From positions 62,001-126,000 of the forward strand of contig CAJJZP010000003.1 of the NCBI GenBank assembly GCA_905197665.1: DNA of 64,000 bases, in the 5' to 3' direction. This document shows, piece by piece, positions 25,652 to 33,887 of the stretch (position 1 is its first letter; each line of letters starts with the position of its first letter). Below the pieces are notes generated by a model. The model ran no database searches. It was not told where the DNA came from and saw only the letters and a list, made by a program, of their open reading frames with translations. Both the position numbers and the translations under genes were made by a program. This DNA comes from an uncultured Collinsella sp. (GTDB lineage: Bacteria; Actinomycetota; Coriobacteriia; Coriobacteriales; Coriobacteriaceae).

Positions 25652-25688
25652 ACAAAATCGCCCCCCGTTTCGTGAAAACGGGGGGCGA
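25652..25688 (-). terminator. serA terminator
   Basis: tcgccccccgttt and aaacggggggcga form a 13-bp stem. On the minus strand it is followed by TTTTGTTG. It lies 40 bp after the serA stop. Confidence 0.85.
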
Positions 25689-25727
25689 ATGGGCTTCGTG
25701 GTCTGTCTGGCAGGCTTGGCACCGGCG

Positions 25728-26891
25728 CTATTTAATCACGCGCACGCGATACATCGACGGAATCTGCTTGAGCGCCTCGATCGTGCTGCCGTCCAGGTGC
25801 TCATCGGTGTCGAACATGGTGTAGGCGTTCTCGCCAGCGGACTCGTTGGTCATGCGCTGCACGTTGGCGTTGTCCTTGGCGAGAATGGCCGTGATCTGGC
25901 CGATCATGTTGGGCACGTTGGCATGCAGGCAAGCAATGCGGCTTGCGGCGCGCGCCTTGCCCATGCTGCAGGCGGGGTAGTTGACGCTGTGCGCGATGTT
26001 GCCGTTTTCCAGGTAATCTTTGAGCTCGCTGATGGCCATGTCGGCGCAGTTGGCCTCGGCCTCGCCGGTGCCGGCGCCCGAATGCGTGGTGATAAACGTG
26101 TTGGGCATCTTGACGGTCTTGGGCGTGGCAAAGTCGCAGCTAAACCAGCTGAGCTTGCCCTCGCGCAGGGCAGCGTCGACGGCGTCCTCGTCAATGATGG
26201 TTTCGCGCGCGTAGTTGATGAGCACGGCGTCGGGCGCCAGCAGGTCGATCTGCTCGGTGCTGATCATGCCGATGGTATCGGCCTTGCTGGGCACGTGCAC
26301 GGTGAGGTAGTCGCAGCCGCGGCACAGATCCTCGAGCGTGCCCACGCGCTGCACCTCGCGACTCAGCACCCATGCGTGCTCGACGGAAATGAACGGGTCG
26401 TAGCCGTAGACGTCCATGCCCAGATCGACACAGGCGTTGGCGACCTTGGAGCCCACGTTGCCCAGGCCGATGACGCCGATGCGCTTGCCCTTGAGCTCGC
26501 GGCCCACAAAGGCCTTCTTGGCCTTTTCGGCATCGACCTGAATCTCGGGGTCGTCGGCGTTGTCACGCACCCAGTTCATCGATTGCACCACGCCGCGGCT
26601 CGAGAGCACCAACATGCCCAGGACGAGCTCCTTGACGGCGTTGCTGTTGGCGCCGGGGGAGTTAAAGACGACGACGCCCTTCTTGGCGTACTCCTCGACG
26701 GGAATGTTGTTGACGCCGGCGCCGCAGCGGGCGATGGCGCGAATGCCCTCGGGCAGCTCGTAGCCGTGCAGGTCGGTCGAGCGCATCAGGATCGCGTCAG
26801 CCTCCTCGGCGCTGCTTACAAACTCGTAGCCCTCGCCAAACTCGACTTTGCCGTCTTTGGTGATGTCGTCGATGGTCTTAATCTTACGCAT
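25728..26891 (-). CDS. serA: D-3-phosphoglycerate dehydrogenase
   Basis: This enzyme catalyses the first step of serine synthesis, oxidising 3-phosphoglycerate with NAD+. The 387-aa protein has the substrate domain (AILMRSTDL, IARCGAGVNNIPVEEYAKKGVVV), a Rossmann fold GVIGLGNVGSKVA with the acidic residue in YGYDPF, the catalytic Arg in NYARETIID, Glu near DFATPKTVKMPN and the His in TTHSGAGTGEAE. The C-terminal ACT domain (RIACLHANVPNMIGQITAIL) suggests feedback control by serine. serC lies 72 bp upstream, forming a serC-serA unit. Confidence 0.95.
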   Translation of the reverse strand: MRKIKTIDDITKDGKVEFGEGYEFVSSAEEADAILMRSTDLHGYELPEGIRAIARCGAGVNNIPVEEYAKKGVVVFNSPGANSNAVKELVLGMLVLSSRGVVQSMNWVRDNADDPEIQVDAEKAKKAFVGRELKGKRIGVIGLGNVGSKVANACVDLGMDVYGYDPFISVEHAWVLSREVQRVGTLEDLCRGCDYLTVHVPSKADTIGMISTEQIDLLAPDAVLINYARETIIDEDAVDAALREGKLSWFSCDFATPKTVKMPNTFITTHSGAGTGEAEANCADMAISELKDYLENGNIAHSVNYPACSMGKARAASRIACLHANVPNMIGQITAILAKDNANVQRMTNESAGENAYTMFDTDEHLDGSTIEALKQIPSMYRVRVIK

Positions 26892-26963
26892 GGAAAAACT
26901 CCTTAGCAGGTTTTGATCTAAACAGGGTGGTCTGAGGTGGCTGGTCGGCCCGCGTGTTGCGGG

Positions 26964-28088
26964 TTAGTTAGATCGCGGACTCAAACTATGCTGCGCTTCG
27001 AAGTCCTTCATGTACGTGGCCAGTGCCTGCACGTCCTCCATGGTGACGGCGTTGTAGACGCTGGCGCGCATGCCGCCTACCATGCGATGGCCCTTGACGT
27101 TTTGGATCTCGTGCTCTGCCGCGCCTGCGACAAAGGCCGCATCGAGCTCGGCATCGCCGGTACGGAAGGTGACGTTGGCGATGGAGCGGCTGTCGGCCTG
27201 CGCGGTGCCGTGGAACAGCTCGCTGTGCTCGAGCAGGTCATAGAGCAGGTTGGCCTTGGCCCAGTTGCGCTCGGCCATGGCGGCGAGTCCGCCGGTTTGC
27301 TCAACCCAATGGAACACCTTGCCGCACACGTAGATGCCAAAGGTGTTGGGCGTGTTGAGCATGGAACCCTTGGCGGCCTGGGTCTTGAGGTCCAGGTACT
27401 GCGGCGTCTGCGCAAAGGCGGGGCCATCTGCGATGAGGTCGTCGCGCACGATGACCACGGTCACGCCCGCGGCACCGGCGTTTTTCTGCGCGCCGGCGTA
27501 GATGAGCCCGTAGCGCTCAACGTCGAGCGGCTGCGATAAAAAGCAGCTCGAGACATCGGCGACCAGCGGCACATCGCCGCAAGCGGGCAGCTCGTGGTAC
27601 ATGGTGCCAAAGATGGTGTTGTTCTGGCAGATGTAGACGTAGTCGAGCCCGTCGCCCGCGGCCTCGGCGGCAATGCGCGCGTTGATGTTGGCCATGTTGG
27701 GAATGCGGTCGAAATTGGTGTCCTCGGAGCTCGCGAGCAGCACGGCCTCGCCGTATTTGGCGGCCTCCTTGTACGCCTTGTTGGCAAAGTTGCCGGTCAC
27801 GACGTAGCCGGCGCGGCCGCGGCGCATGAGATTCATGGGGATGCCCGCAAACTGCAGCGTGGCGCCGCCCTGCAAAAACAGGACGCGGTAGTTATCCGGG
27901 ATACTCAGCAAGCGGCGCAGGGTTGCCTCGGCGTCGTCGATGATCTGCTGGTACATGCTAGATCGATGGCTCATCTCGAGCACGGACATGCCGCAACCGC
28001 GGTAGTCCATCATCTCGTCGGCGATCTCGGCGAGCACGCTTGTAGGCAATGCGGCCGGGCCAGCTGAGAAGTTGTGCACACGTGCCAT
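26964..28088 (-). CDS. serC: Phosphoserine aminotransferase
   Basis: This PLP enzyme converts 3-phosphohydroxypyruvate and glutamate to phosphoserine. The 374-aa protein starts MARVHNFSAGPAALP, has MSHRSSMYQQIIDDA and LFLQGGATLQFAGIPMNL (cofactor phosphate region), YICQNNTIFGTMY, and the PLP-binding Lys in YAGAQKNAGAAG near residue 201. The C-terminus with MVGGMRASVYNAV is typical. It is transcribed just before serA; phosphoserine phosphatase is not in the window, though HAD enzymes are nearby. Confidence 0.95.
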   Translation of the reverse strand: MARVHNFSAGPAALPTSVLAEIADEMMDYRGCGMSVLEMSHRSSMYQQIIDDAEATLRRLLSIPDNYRVLFLQGGATLQFAGIPMNLMRRGRAGYVVTGNFANKAYKEAAKYGEAVLLASSEDTNFDRIPNMANINARIAAEAAGDGLDYVYICQNNTIFGTMYHELPACGDVPLVADVSSCFLSQPLDVERYGLIYAGAQKNAGAAGVTVVIVRDDLIADGPAFAQTPQYLDLKTQAAKGSMLNTPNTFGIYVCGKVFHWVEQTGGLAAMAERNWAKANLLYDLLEHSELFHGTAQADSRSIANVTFRTGDAELDAAFVAGAAEHEIQNVKGHRMVGGMRASVYNAVTMEDVQALATYMKDFEAQHSLSPRSN

Positions 28089-28219
28089 CTTCTAGGTCCC
28101 CCTTATAGTCGTTTGAACGTTCGGGATACTTTAGCACAGTGGAGCGCCAGGCGCGACCGCATCACGGTAAAACTCGACTACGCCGCTATGATTTACAGGG
28201 TTGTTACATGGGGGAGGGA

Positions 28220-28393
28220 TCATCTCGAGGCTCGCATCCGATTCGCCTCGGCCTTTGCTTGTTTCCAGGGGCGTACGCGACCGTTGGTGAGGTCGTCGTA
28301 GCCACGAGCGATGGCACGTTGAATGTGATCTTCGCGTTCCTGAATGGTAGTTAGTGCGCGCGTCTGATCAGAAATAGGCTTTACGACAGGCAT
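28220..28393 (-). CDS. Shortened Phd/YefM-like antitoxin
   Basis: This 57-aa protein starts MPVVKPISDQTRAL, close to the MPxVKPISDLRN start of Phd/YefM antitoxins, and ends with a region like the toxin-binding tail (RAIARGYDDLTNGRVRPWKQ). The central dimerisation and DNA-binding part of a normal 80-90-aa antitoxin is missing, so it is either an internally deleted remnant or a minimal solo protein. No toxin gene is adjacent. ATG 28393 is preferred to the start at 28417. Confidence 0.5.
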   Translation of the reverse strand: MPVVKPISDQTRALTTIQEREDHIQRAIARGYDDLTNGRVRPWKQAKAEANRMRASR

Positions 28394-28735
28394 ACGAAAA
28401 TCCTTACATAGAAGCATATGTATAACTCTATGTTGAATATAGCGGAGGGTGATGTTGGGCGTGTACGTGCCTGCATTCGTAAGCGCAGTTGTCTGGCAAG
28501 TGTGATTTGGGGCGGCCTCGTTAAAGTTTCTAAGCTGCGAAAATAACCGTTAACCGGATTTAATTTTGTTGCTCAACATTTGACGCTCTGGGCGTGGTAA
28601 CTTTTTTACCAACAGGTATGATTATTGTCATGTGCGCCGCGCCTGCCTGCCGGGTTGCGGCGCACTTGTGACAGCCTTTGACACCCTTGGAGCGTGTGCT
28701 GTGGATATAACCACAAAAAGCGTTCGGGGGGGGGG
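28394..28735. other. BREX leader region
   Basis: These 340 bp upstream of brxA hold no gene. Visible elements are a ttgacg at 28580, a small palindrome ggtaa/ttacc at 28596-28610, a long hairpin at 28626-28673, and an 11-G run at 28726-28736 that abuts the brxA start. No classical ribosome binding site other than the G-run itself precedes the GTG. Confidence 0.6.
28626..28673 (+). promoter_or_regulatory. Hairpin in the BREX leader
   Basis: gtgcgccgc at 28632-28640 pairs with gcggcgcac at 28657-28665, and flanking tgtca/tgaca extend the stem. No T-run follows, so it may act as an attenuator, a repressor site or an mRNA-stability element rather than a simple terminator. Confidence 0.5.
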
Positions 28736-28736
28736 G
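28726..28736 (+). repeat. G11 homopolymer at the brxA start
   Basis: Eleven consecutive G occupy 28726-28736, the last G being the first base of the predicted GTG start codon of brxA. Homopolymer G tracts of this length are slippage-prone in bacteria and often drive phase variation. It could also be prone to assembly error. Confidence 0.85.
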
Positions 28737-29386
28737 TGCTCACCCGCGAGCAATTCCTCCCGCATGAGATGCGCATCGTCGCTGCCCTTCGTATGCAGGG
28801 CGCAAGCGACGAGCAGGTCATTGTACGCGTAAAGAGCGAGAACCTCTTTCAATATCCCACGGAGCGCATGGTCGCCAACCGCGCAACCGTGTGCCTTCGC
28901 CGCCTCGACGCCATGGTGCCCACGGACGCCGCATGTGCCGCGCGCGGCATCGACCCCAATATCGCCGTCGAGGCTGCGTCATCCCTAACCAGGCTCATGG
29001 CATCTGGTACTCCCATGCAGGCGGACCAGGCCATCTTCTACAGCATGATCTGCCGCTACGATATCGTGCGCGAGCTCGTGCTCGTCGAGGTAGGGGAGCG
29101 CCTACAAAACTTCGATTATGCCTTTACGGCGGTTGACCTCACCGCCTTTATGACACGCTTTACCACGGAGTATCCGGACGCGGCCCGCTGGACTGAGGCC
29201 ACGATCAAGCGCATTAAGGGCTCGCTGCGCCAGACGCTCCGCCATGCCGGCCTTATCGGTGAGGGTCAGGGCCCGGAGTCCGAGCGCCTGTCCCCGCTCT
29301 TTCTCGACCCCGAGGTCGAGCAGGGCCTGGTGCAGCTGGGCGAGCAGTCGCTTATCGCGGCCCTTACCGGCAGGGCGGTGATGTAG
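28736..29386 (+). CDS. brxA: BREX protein BrxA (DUF1819)
   Basis: This is the first gene of a type 1 BREX phage-exclusion operon. The 216-aa protein matches the BrxA/DUF1819 pattern: an N-terminal helical region FLPHEMRIVAALRMQGASDE, then ENLFQYPTERMVANRA. BrxA is a small DNA-binding protein required for full defence in some hosts. GTG 28736 is the best start; an in-frame GTG at 28694 would add 14 residues encoded partly by the G-run (S-G-G-G). brxB follows 1 bp after the stop. Confidence 0.88.
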   Translation: MLTREQFLPHEMRIVAALRMQGASDEQVIVRVKSENLFQYPTERMVANRATVCLRRLDAMVPTDAACAARGIDPNIAVEAASSLTRLMASGTPMQADQAIFYSMICRYDIVRELVLVEVGERLQNFDYAFTAVDLTAFMTRFTTEYPDAARWTEATIKRIKGSLRQTLRHAGLIGEGQGPESERLSPLFLDPEVEQGLVQLGEQSLIAALTGRAVM

Positions 29387-29387
29387 C

Positions 29388-30080
29388 GTGGCTTCCGTTA
29401 ACAGCGCTGCCGATCCCGCAGTCACCCCGGCGACCGATCTCACCACCAATATCGGCATTTATTCCCGCAAGAGCGTCGTGGCGGCGCATGCCCGCTCCGA
29501 GCGCGCCCGCCAGGAGTTTGAGCGCCGCGCTCAACTCCTGCGCGAGTGCCTGTGCAGCGAGGACTTTTTGGCCAACAAGGGCATCGGCAACGAGATCGGC
29601 TTCCACACCTTTTGCTATGACCCCGCGCTGGAGTTTGAGGCGCGTGCATTATTTGACGCCCTTTCACGCGATGCCAAGGCCGGCAAGCTCCCGTGCACGC
29701 TCAAGGTCGTAAACCTCTACGACGCCGTGCTGGCGATCCTCGAAAAGCGCCGTGTCCTCAAGGCCATTCCGCGCCAAGAGGAGCGCCGCGGCACCCAGCG
29801 TGTGCTTGAGGACGTGGCCAAGTTTTGTTCGCCCGAGAAGATCGCCGCGTTCATCCTCGAGCAAACCGAACCTCATGCACCTGGCGACGTCATTCTTCTG
29901 ACCGGTGCCGGCGAGGTCTATCCCTTTTTTCGTATTCACACCCTTCTCGACTGCATGCAAGTCGATTTTTCCGACCTGCCGGTGATCGCTGCCTATCCGG
30001 GCAGCTTCAACGGCTCTTCTTTCCAGCTCTTTAACCGTCTGCCGGCCGACAACTACTACCGCGCCATCGATATCTCGTAA
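29388..30080 (+). CDS. brxB: BREX protein BrxB (DUF1788)
   Basis: This 230-aa protein with the DUF1788 pattern has RAQLLRECLCSEDFLANKGIGNEIGFHTFCYDP near the start, NLYDAVLAILE in the middle, and LLTGAGEVYPFFRIHTLLD and PVIAAYPGSFNGSSFQLF in the C-terminal half. BrxB is a core component of type 1 BREX; its biochemical role is not settled. The GTG at 29388 follows the brxA stop by one base, indicating translational coupling. Confidence 0.92.
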   Translation: MASVNSAADPAVTPATDLTTNIGIYSRKSVVAAHARSERARQEFERRAQLLRECLCSEDFLANKGIGNEIGFHTFCYDPALEFEARALFDALSRDAKAGKLPCTLKVVNLYDAVLAILEKRRVLKAIPRQEERRGTQRVLEDVAKFCSPEKIAAFILEQTEPHAPGDVILLTGAGEVYPFFRIHTLLDCMQVDFSDLPVIAAYPGSFNGSSFQLFNRLPADNYYRAIDIS

Positions 30081-30158
30081 GCACGGCTCCACGCAGGCAA
30101 GTCCCTGCCGCCGGTAACAACCCTTTGCCATAACGTTCCCAAACCCAAAGGAGCACCC

Positions 30159-33100
30159 ATGGACAACACGATCATTCGCGACCTCTTTGCAAAAGACATC
30201 AACCGTTCCATCAACGGTGTGGTCAAGGTCCAGGATTCAAAAGACGAGTCCATCCGCCAGGAGCTTGACGAGTACGTGGTGACGCGCGAACTGCAGGGGC
30301 ACTTTGCCACGTTCTTCAAGGCATACGGCGATGCCATCGATGTTCACACCGACAAGATCGGCGTGTGGATCAGCGGCTTCTTCGGTTCCGGTAAATCGCA
30401 CTTCCTCAAGATGCTGAGCTACCTGCTCGAGAATCGCCAGATCGGCGGTAAGAGCGCCATCCGCTACTTTGACGGCAAGATTGTCGACCCCATGGTCGCG
30501 GCTGCCATGGAGCGCGCCTGCTCGGTGCCCACACAGGCCATCCTCTTTAACATCGATAGCAAGGCGGGCCAGTGGAAGCAAGGCGATACGGCTCCCACGG
30601 CGCTGCTTCGCGGCTTTGAGCGCATGTTCTACGAAGCGCGCGGCTTCTACGGCGAGGATCTCAAGCTTGCAAAGCTTGAGGACTACATCGATTCCCTGGG
30701 TAAGACCCAGGAGTTCCGTGAGGCTTTTGAGCGCGTCAACGGCGAGCCTTGGCTCCAGGCCCGCGACACCTACAGCTACTTTGAGGACGACGTCGTCGAG
30801 GTACTGCAGAGCGTGCTCGGCATGAGCGAAAAGGCCGCATGGAACTGGCTCGAGGGTTCTGAGGACGAGGCTTTGGCCCCCGATGTCTTTGCCAAAAAGG
30901 TCAAGGACTACGTGGACGCTCAGGCGGCGGCCCACGGCGGCAACTTCCGTTTGCTCTTTATGGTGGATGAGGTGGGGCAGTTTATTACAAACGACCGGGA
31001 CCCAAGCCTTATGCTGAGCCTTCAGACTATCGTCGAGGAGCTGGGTGCCGCCTGCGGTGGCCGCGTGTGGGTGATGGTCACGAGCCAGGAAGCCATCGAC
31101 AACCTGAGCCTGCCCGTGGGCAACGACTTTTCAAAGATCCAAGGCCGCTTTAATACCCGCCTTTCGCTCTCCAGCTCCAGCGTGGACGAGGTCATCCAGC
31201 GCCGTGTGCTCGAGAAGACCGCGCCGGCGGCCGATATGCTTGCACGGGTCTACGAGCAAGACACCGTCGTGCTCAAAAACAACTTTACCTTTGAGGGTGG
31301 CTCGCGCTCCGACCTTGCCGGCTACGCCAACTCCAAGGATTTTGTGGCCAGCTACCCGTTTGTGGGCTACCAGTTTAAGCTCCTGCCCGACGTGATGACC
31401 GAGGTGCGCAAGCACGGCGTCAAGGCCAAGCATATGTCCACGGGCGAACGTTCCATGTTGAGCGCATTCCAGGAGAGCGCTCAGGCCATCCAGCATGACC
31501 AGACCGGTGCACTCGTGCCGTTCTGGCGCTTCTTCGATACTATCTCCAAAGACCTTGAGCACGGCATCATCCAGGTCGTTGTCTGTGCGGAGCGCGCGGC
31601 TGAGAACAGAGAAGGTCTTGAGCCCTACGACGTCCGGGTACTTAAGCTCCTGTACCTGATTCGTTACATCGGCTACGTCAAGGCCACGGTCGAGAACGTC
31701 TCTATCCTCATGGTCGACAGCCTCGACGTGGACAAGCGCGCCCTTAAGGACCGCGTCAAGGAGTCCCTCGCCCGCTTGGAGCGCGAGAACAAAGTGGCGC
31801 GACAGGGCGATACCTACAGCTTCCTCACCGACGAGGAGCAGGAAATTGCACAGGAGATTGCGCGGACCCCGATCGACAATGCGAAGGTGATCGAGTACAT
31901 CAAGAAGCGCCTGTTCGACAGCATTTACAATGCGTACAAGTTCCATCGCGATCCTAATGACTTCCCCTTTGACCGCTACGTGGATGGCTCGATTCATGGA
32001 TCCAGCAAGGGTGGTATGGAACTCTCCGTGGTGACCATGGCCGGCGACTTGGCACGTGCGGACGATGCCGAGCTAGCATTGAAATCCGTGGATAAGGCCA
32101 TCGTGGCCTTGGGCGACGAGGTGGATTATTGGGCCCCGCTCGTCAACGCCGCTAAGATTCGCATGTACGCCCAGACGCGCAATCTGCAGGAGCTACCGCC
32201 GAGTACCCGCCAGATTGTCGAGGCAAAAATGCGCGAGGCAGCCTATAACGAAAAAGAGGCCGATGCCCTTTTGAGCGAGGCCGTGCTCCATGCACGTTGC
32301 GCGGTCAACGGCCGTATGGTCGAAGTTCGCGCCACCAAACCCGCCCAGGTTTTTGAGCAGGTGCTCGCGCAACTGTGTGACGTTGTTTTTGAAAAGGCTG
32401 GCTACATCGGCGCGCCGGTTGAGGACGATTCCGATATCCGCTCCACTCTGGCGGGCAACGTCCAGGCGGGGCTCGCTGGCATGGACGCGGGCAACACGCG
32501 TGCGCTCAAGGAGGTTGAGGACTACCTCAAAGTTCAGCACCAGCGCCATCTGGATACCGCTATGGGCGATATCCAGCGCCAGTATCAGCAAAGGCCCTTT
32601 GGCTGGCGCGAGGTCGACATCGCAAATGTGGTGGCGCAGCTTGTGGTGGAGCAGCGCGCGCAGGTGCTGTTTGGCGGCCAGACGGTTCAAGCTAACGATA
32701 GCCGCATGGTGGCGCTCCTGCGCAAGGATGCCGATAAGGCCCAGGTACGCTTGCGCGTGCGCATGAGCGACCGGTTGCTGCGCGCCACGGGCGAGCTCAT
32801 GCGTGATCTGTTTGATCTCAAGACCGTGCCCTCCAACGAGGATAAGCTCGTGGCCGAGCTCAAAGAGCGCCTTGAGGGCTTGCGCGAGGCGTGCCTCGCC
32901 ATAGCACGCGACTACTACACGGGCATCAAGCCGGCCTACCCGTATCCCGGTGAGGACGAGTGCGAGAAGATGCGCTCGGAGGTGGCCGACGTCCTTAAGG
33001 ACCAGAACGAGGCCGAGGCGTTCTTGACCACGTTCACCAAGCATGAGGAGCGTTTGCTCGATGCCAAGGAAGACTTTGATAAGGTGGTTGAGTTCTTCGA

Positions 33101-33821
33101 GTCCAACCAGCGAACAGCGTTTGACCACGCTAAGGATTTCTTGAGCCGCACCGAGGGTATCGAGTATGCCTCCGATGACATTCCCAGCGCGGTTGAGAAT
33201 GTGGCAAAGGTGCGTGAGGTTCTCAAAGATCCCAAGCCCTACGGCCGCATTAAAGACCTGCAGCCGCTTATGGATCCCGTTGAGGAGGACATGAAAAAGC
33301 TGCTGGGCATCCGCCGCAATGAGTTTTTGTGCCGAATCGAGAGCGATCTGCAAGACCTGCAGGCACAGGCTGAGAGTCAAAAGGGCTTTGTCAATCAAGC
33401 CAAGGATGCCATAGCAGACGCCGGCGCCAAATACGAGTCGTTCAAAAACCGTGCCCACAGTGCTCAAAGCCTCAACGAGCTGAGTGTTGCCGCGACTAAC
33501 TGGGCCAACTGGCTCAGCGCAGCAACCAACGGGATGTACGACGCTGTGGATGCGGCCCGCATGCGTATGGACAACGAGCGCCGCACCACCGAGGTCACGA
33601 GTACGGGTGAGGTGGTCAAGAAGATCTCCAACAAGGCCGTTGCGTCGTCAGCGCCCACGCCTGCACCCGTGCCCCAGCGCAAGATCAAGACTGTGCGCCG
33701 CGCCGATCTGGCCAAGCCGAGTCGTCTCTTGTCCGCAGGGGACGTGGAGCGCTACGTGGACGACCTGCGCTCCCGCCTTATGCAGGCGCTCGCTGCAAAC
33801 GACGAGATCCGTATCAACTAA
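30159..33821 (+). CDS. brxC: BREX ATPase BrxC
   Basis: This large 1220-aa AAA+-type ATPase of BREX starts MDNTIIRDLFAKDINRSINGVVKV, typical of BrxC. It has Walker A GFFGSGKSHFLKML near residue 75 and a Walker B-like LLFMVDEVGQF near residue 270, followed by a long helical middle and C-terminal part with coiled-coil stretches. Length equals the usual 1200 aa. BrxC is needed for both host methylation and phage exclusion. ATG follows AAAGGAGCACC, 78 bp after brxB. Confidence 0.95.
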   Translation: MDNTIIRDLFAKDINRSINGVVKVQDSKDESIRQELDEYVVTRELQGHFATFFKAYGDAIDVHTDKIGVWISGFFGSGKSHFLKMLSYLLENRQIGGKSAIRYFDGKIVDPMVAAAMERACSVPTQAILFNIDSKAGQWKQGDTAPTALLRGFERMFYEARGFYGEDLKLAKLEDYIDSLGKTQEFREAFERVNGEPWLQARDTYSYFEDDVVEVLQSVLGMSEKAAWNWLEGSEDEALAPDVFAKKVKDYVDAQAAAHGGNFRLLFMVDEVGQFITNDRDPSLMLSLQTIVEELGAACGGRVWVMVTSQEAIDNLSLPVGNDFSKIQGRFNTRLSLSSSSVDEVIQRRVLEKTAPAADMLARVYEQDTVVLKNNFTFEGGSRSDLAGYANSKDFVASYPFVGYQFKLLPDVMTEVRKHGVKAKHMSTGERSMLSAFQESAQAIQHDQTGALVPFWRFFDTISKDLEHGIIQVVVCAERAAENREGLEPYDVRVLKLLYLIRYIGYVKATVENVSILMVDSLDVDKRALKDRVKESLARLERENKVARQGDTYSFLTDEEQEIAQEIARTPIDNAKVIEYIKKRLFDSIYNAYKFHRDPNDFPFDRYVDGSIHGSSKGGMELSVVTMAGDLARADDAELALKSVDKAIVALGDEVDYWAPLVNAAKIRMYAQTRNLQELPPSTRQIVEAKMREAAYNEKEADALLSEAVLHARCAVNGRMVEVRATKPAQVFEQVLAQLCDVVFEKAGYIGAPVEDDSDIRSTLAGNVQAGLAGMDAGNTRALKEVEDYLKVQHQRHLDTAMGDIQRQYQQRPFGWREVDIANVVAQLVVEQRAQVLFGGQTVQANDSRMVALLRKDADKAQVRLRVRMSDRLLRATGELMRDLFDLKTVPSNEDKLVAELKERLEGLREACLAIARDYYTGIKPAYPYPGEDECEKMRSEVADVLKDQNEAEAFLTTFTKHEERLLDAKEDFDKVVEFFESNQRTAFDHAKDFLSRTEGIEYASDDIPSAVENVAKVREVLKDPKPYGRIKDLQPLMDPVEEDMKKLLGIRRNEFLCRIESDLQDLQAQAESQKGFVNQAKDAIADAGAKYESFKNRAHSAQSLNELSVAATNWANWLSAATNGMYDAVDAARMRMDNERRTTEVTSTGEVVKKISNKAVASSAPTPAPVPQRKIKTVRRADLAKPSRLLSAGDVERYVDDLRSRLMQALAANDEIRIN

Positions 33822-33828
33822 CCCGCGG

Positions 33829-33860
33829 AGCCACCGGTGCCAAAGCGCGCACCGGTGGCT
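33829..33860 (+). promoter_or_regulatory. Intra-operon hairpin between brxC and pglX
   Basis: agccaccggtgc and gcaccggtggct form a perfect 12-bp stem with an 8-nt loop. Only tatggcgttt follows, so it is a weak terminator at most. It may tune expression of pglX and later genes relative to brxC or protect the mRNA end. Confidence 0.65.
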
Positions 33861-33887
33861 TATGGCGTTTAGAAAGGCTCATCAACC

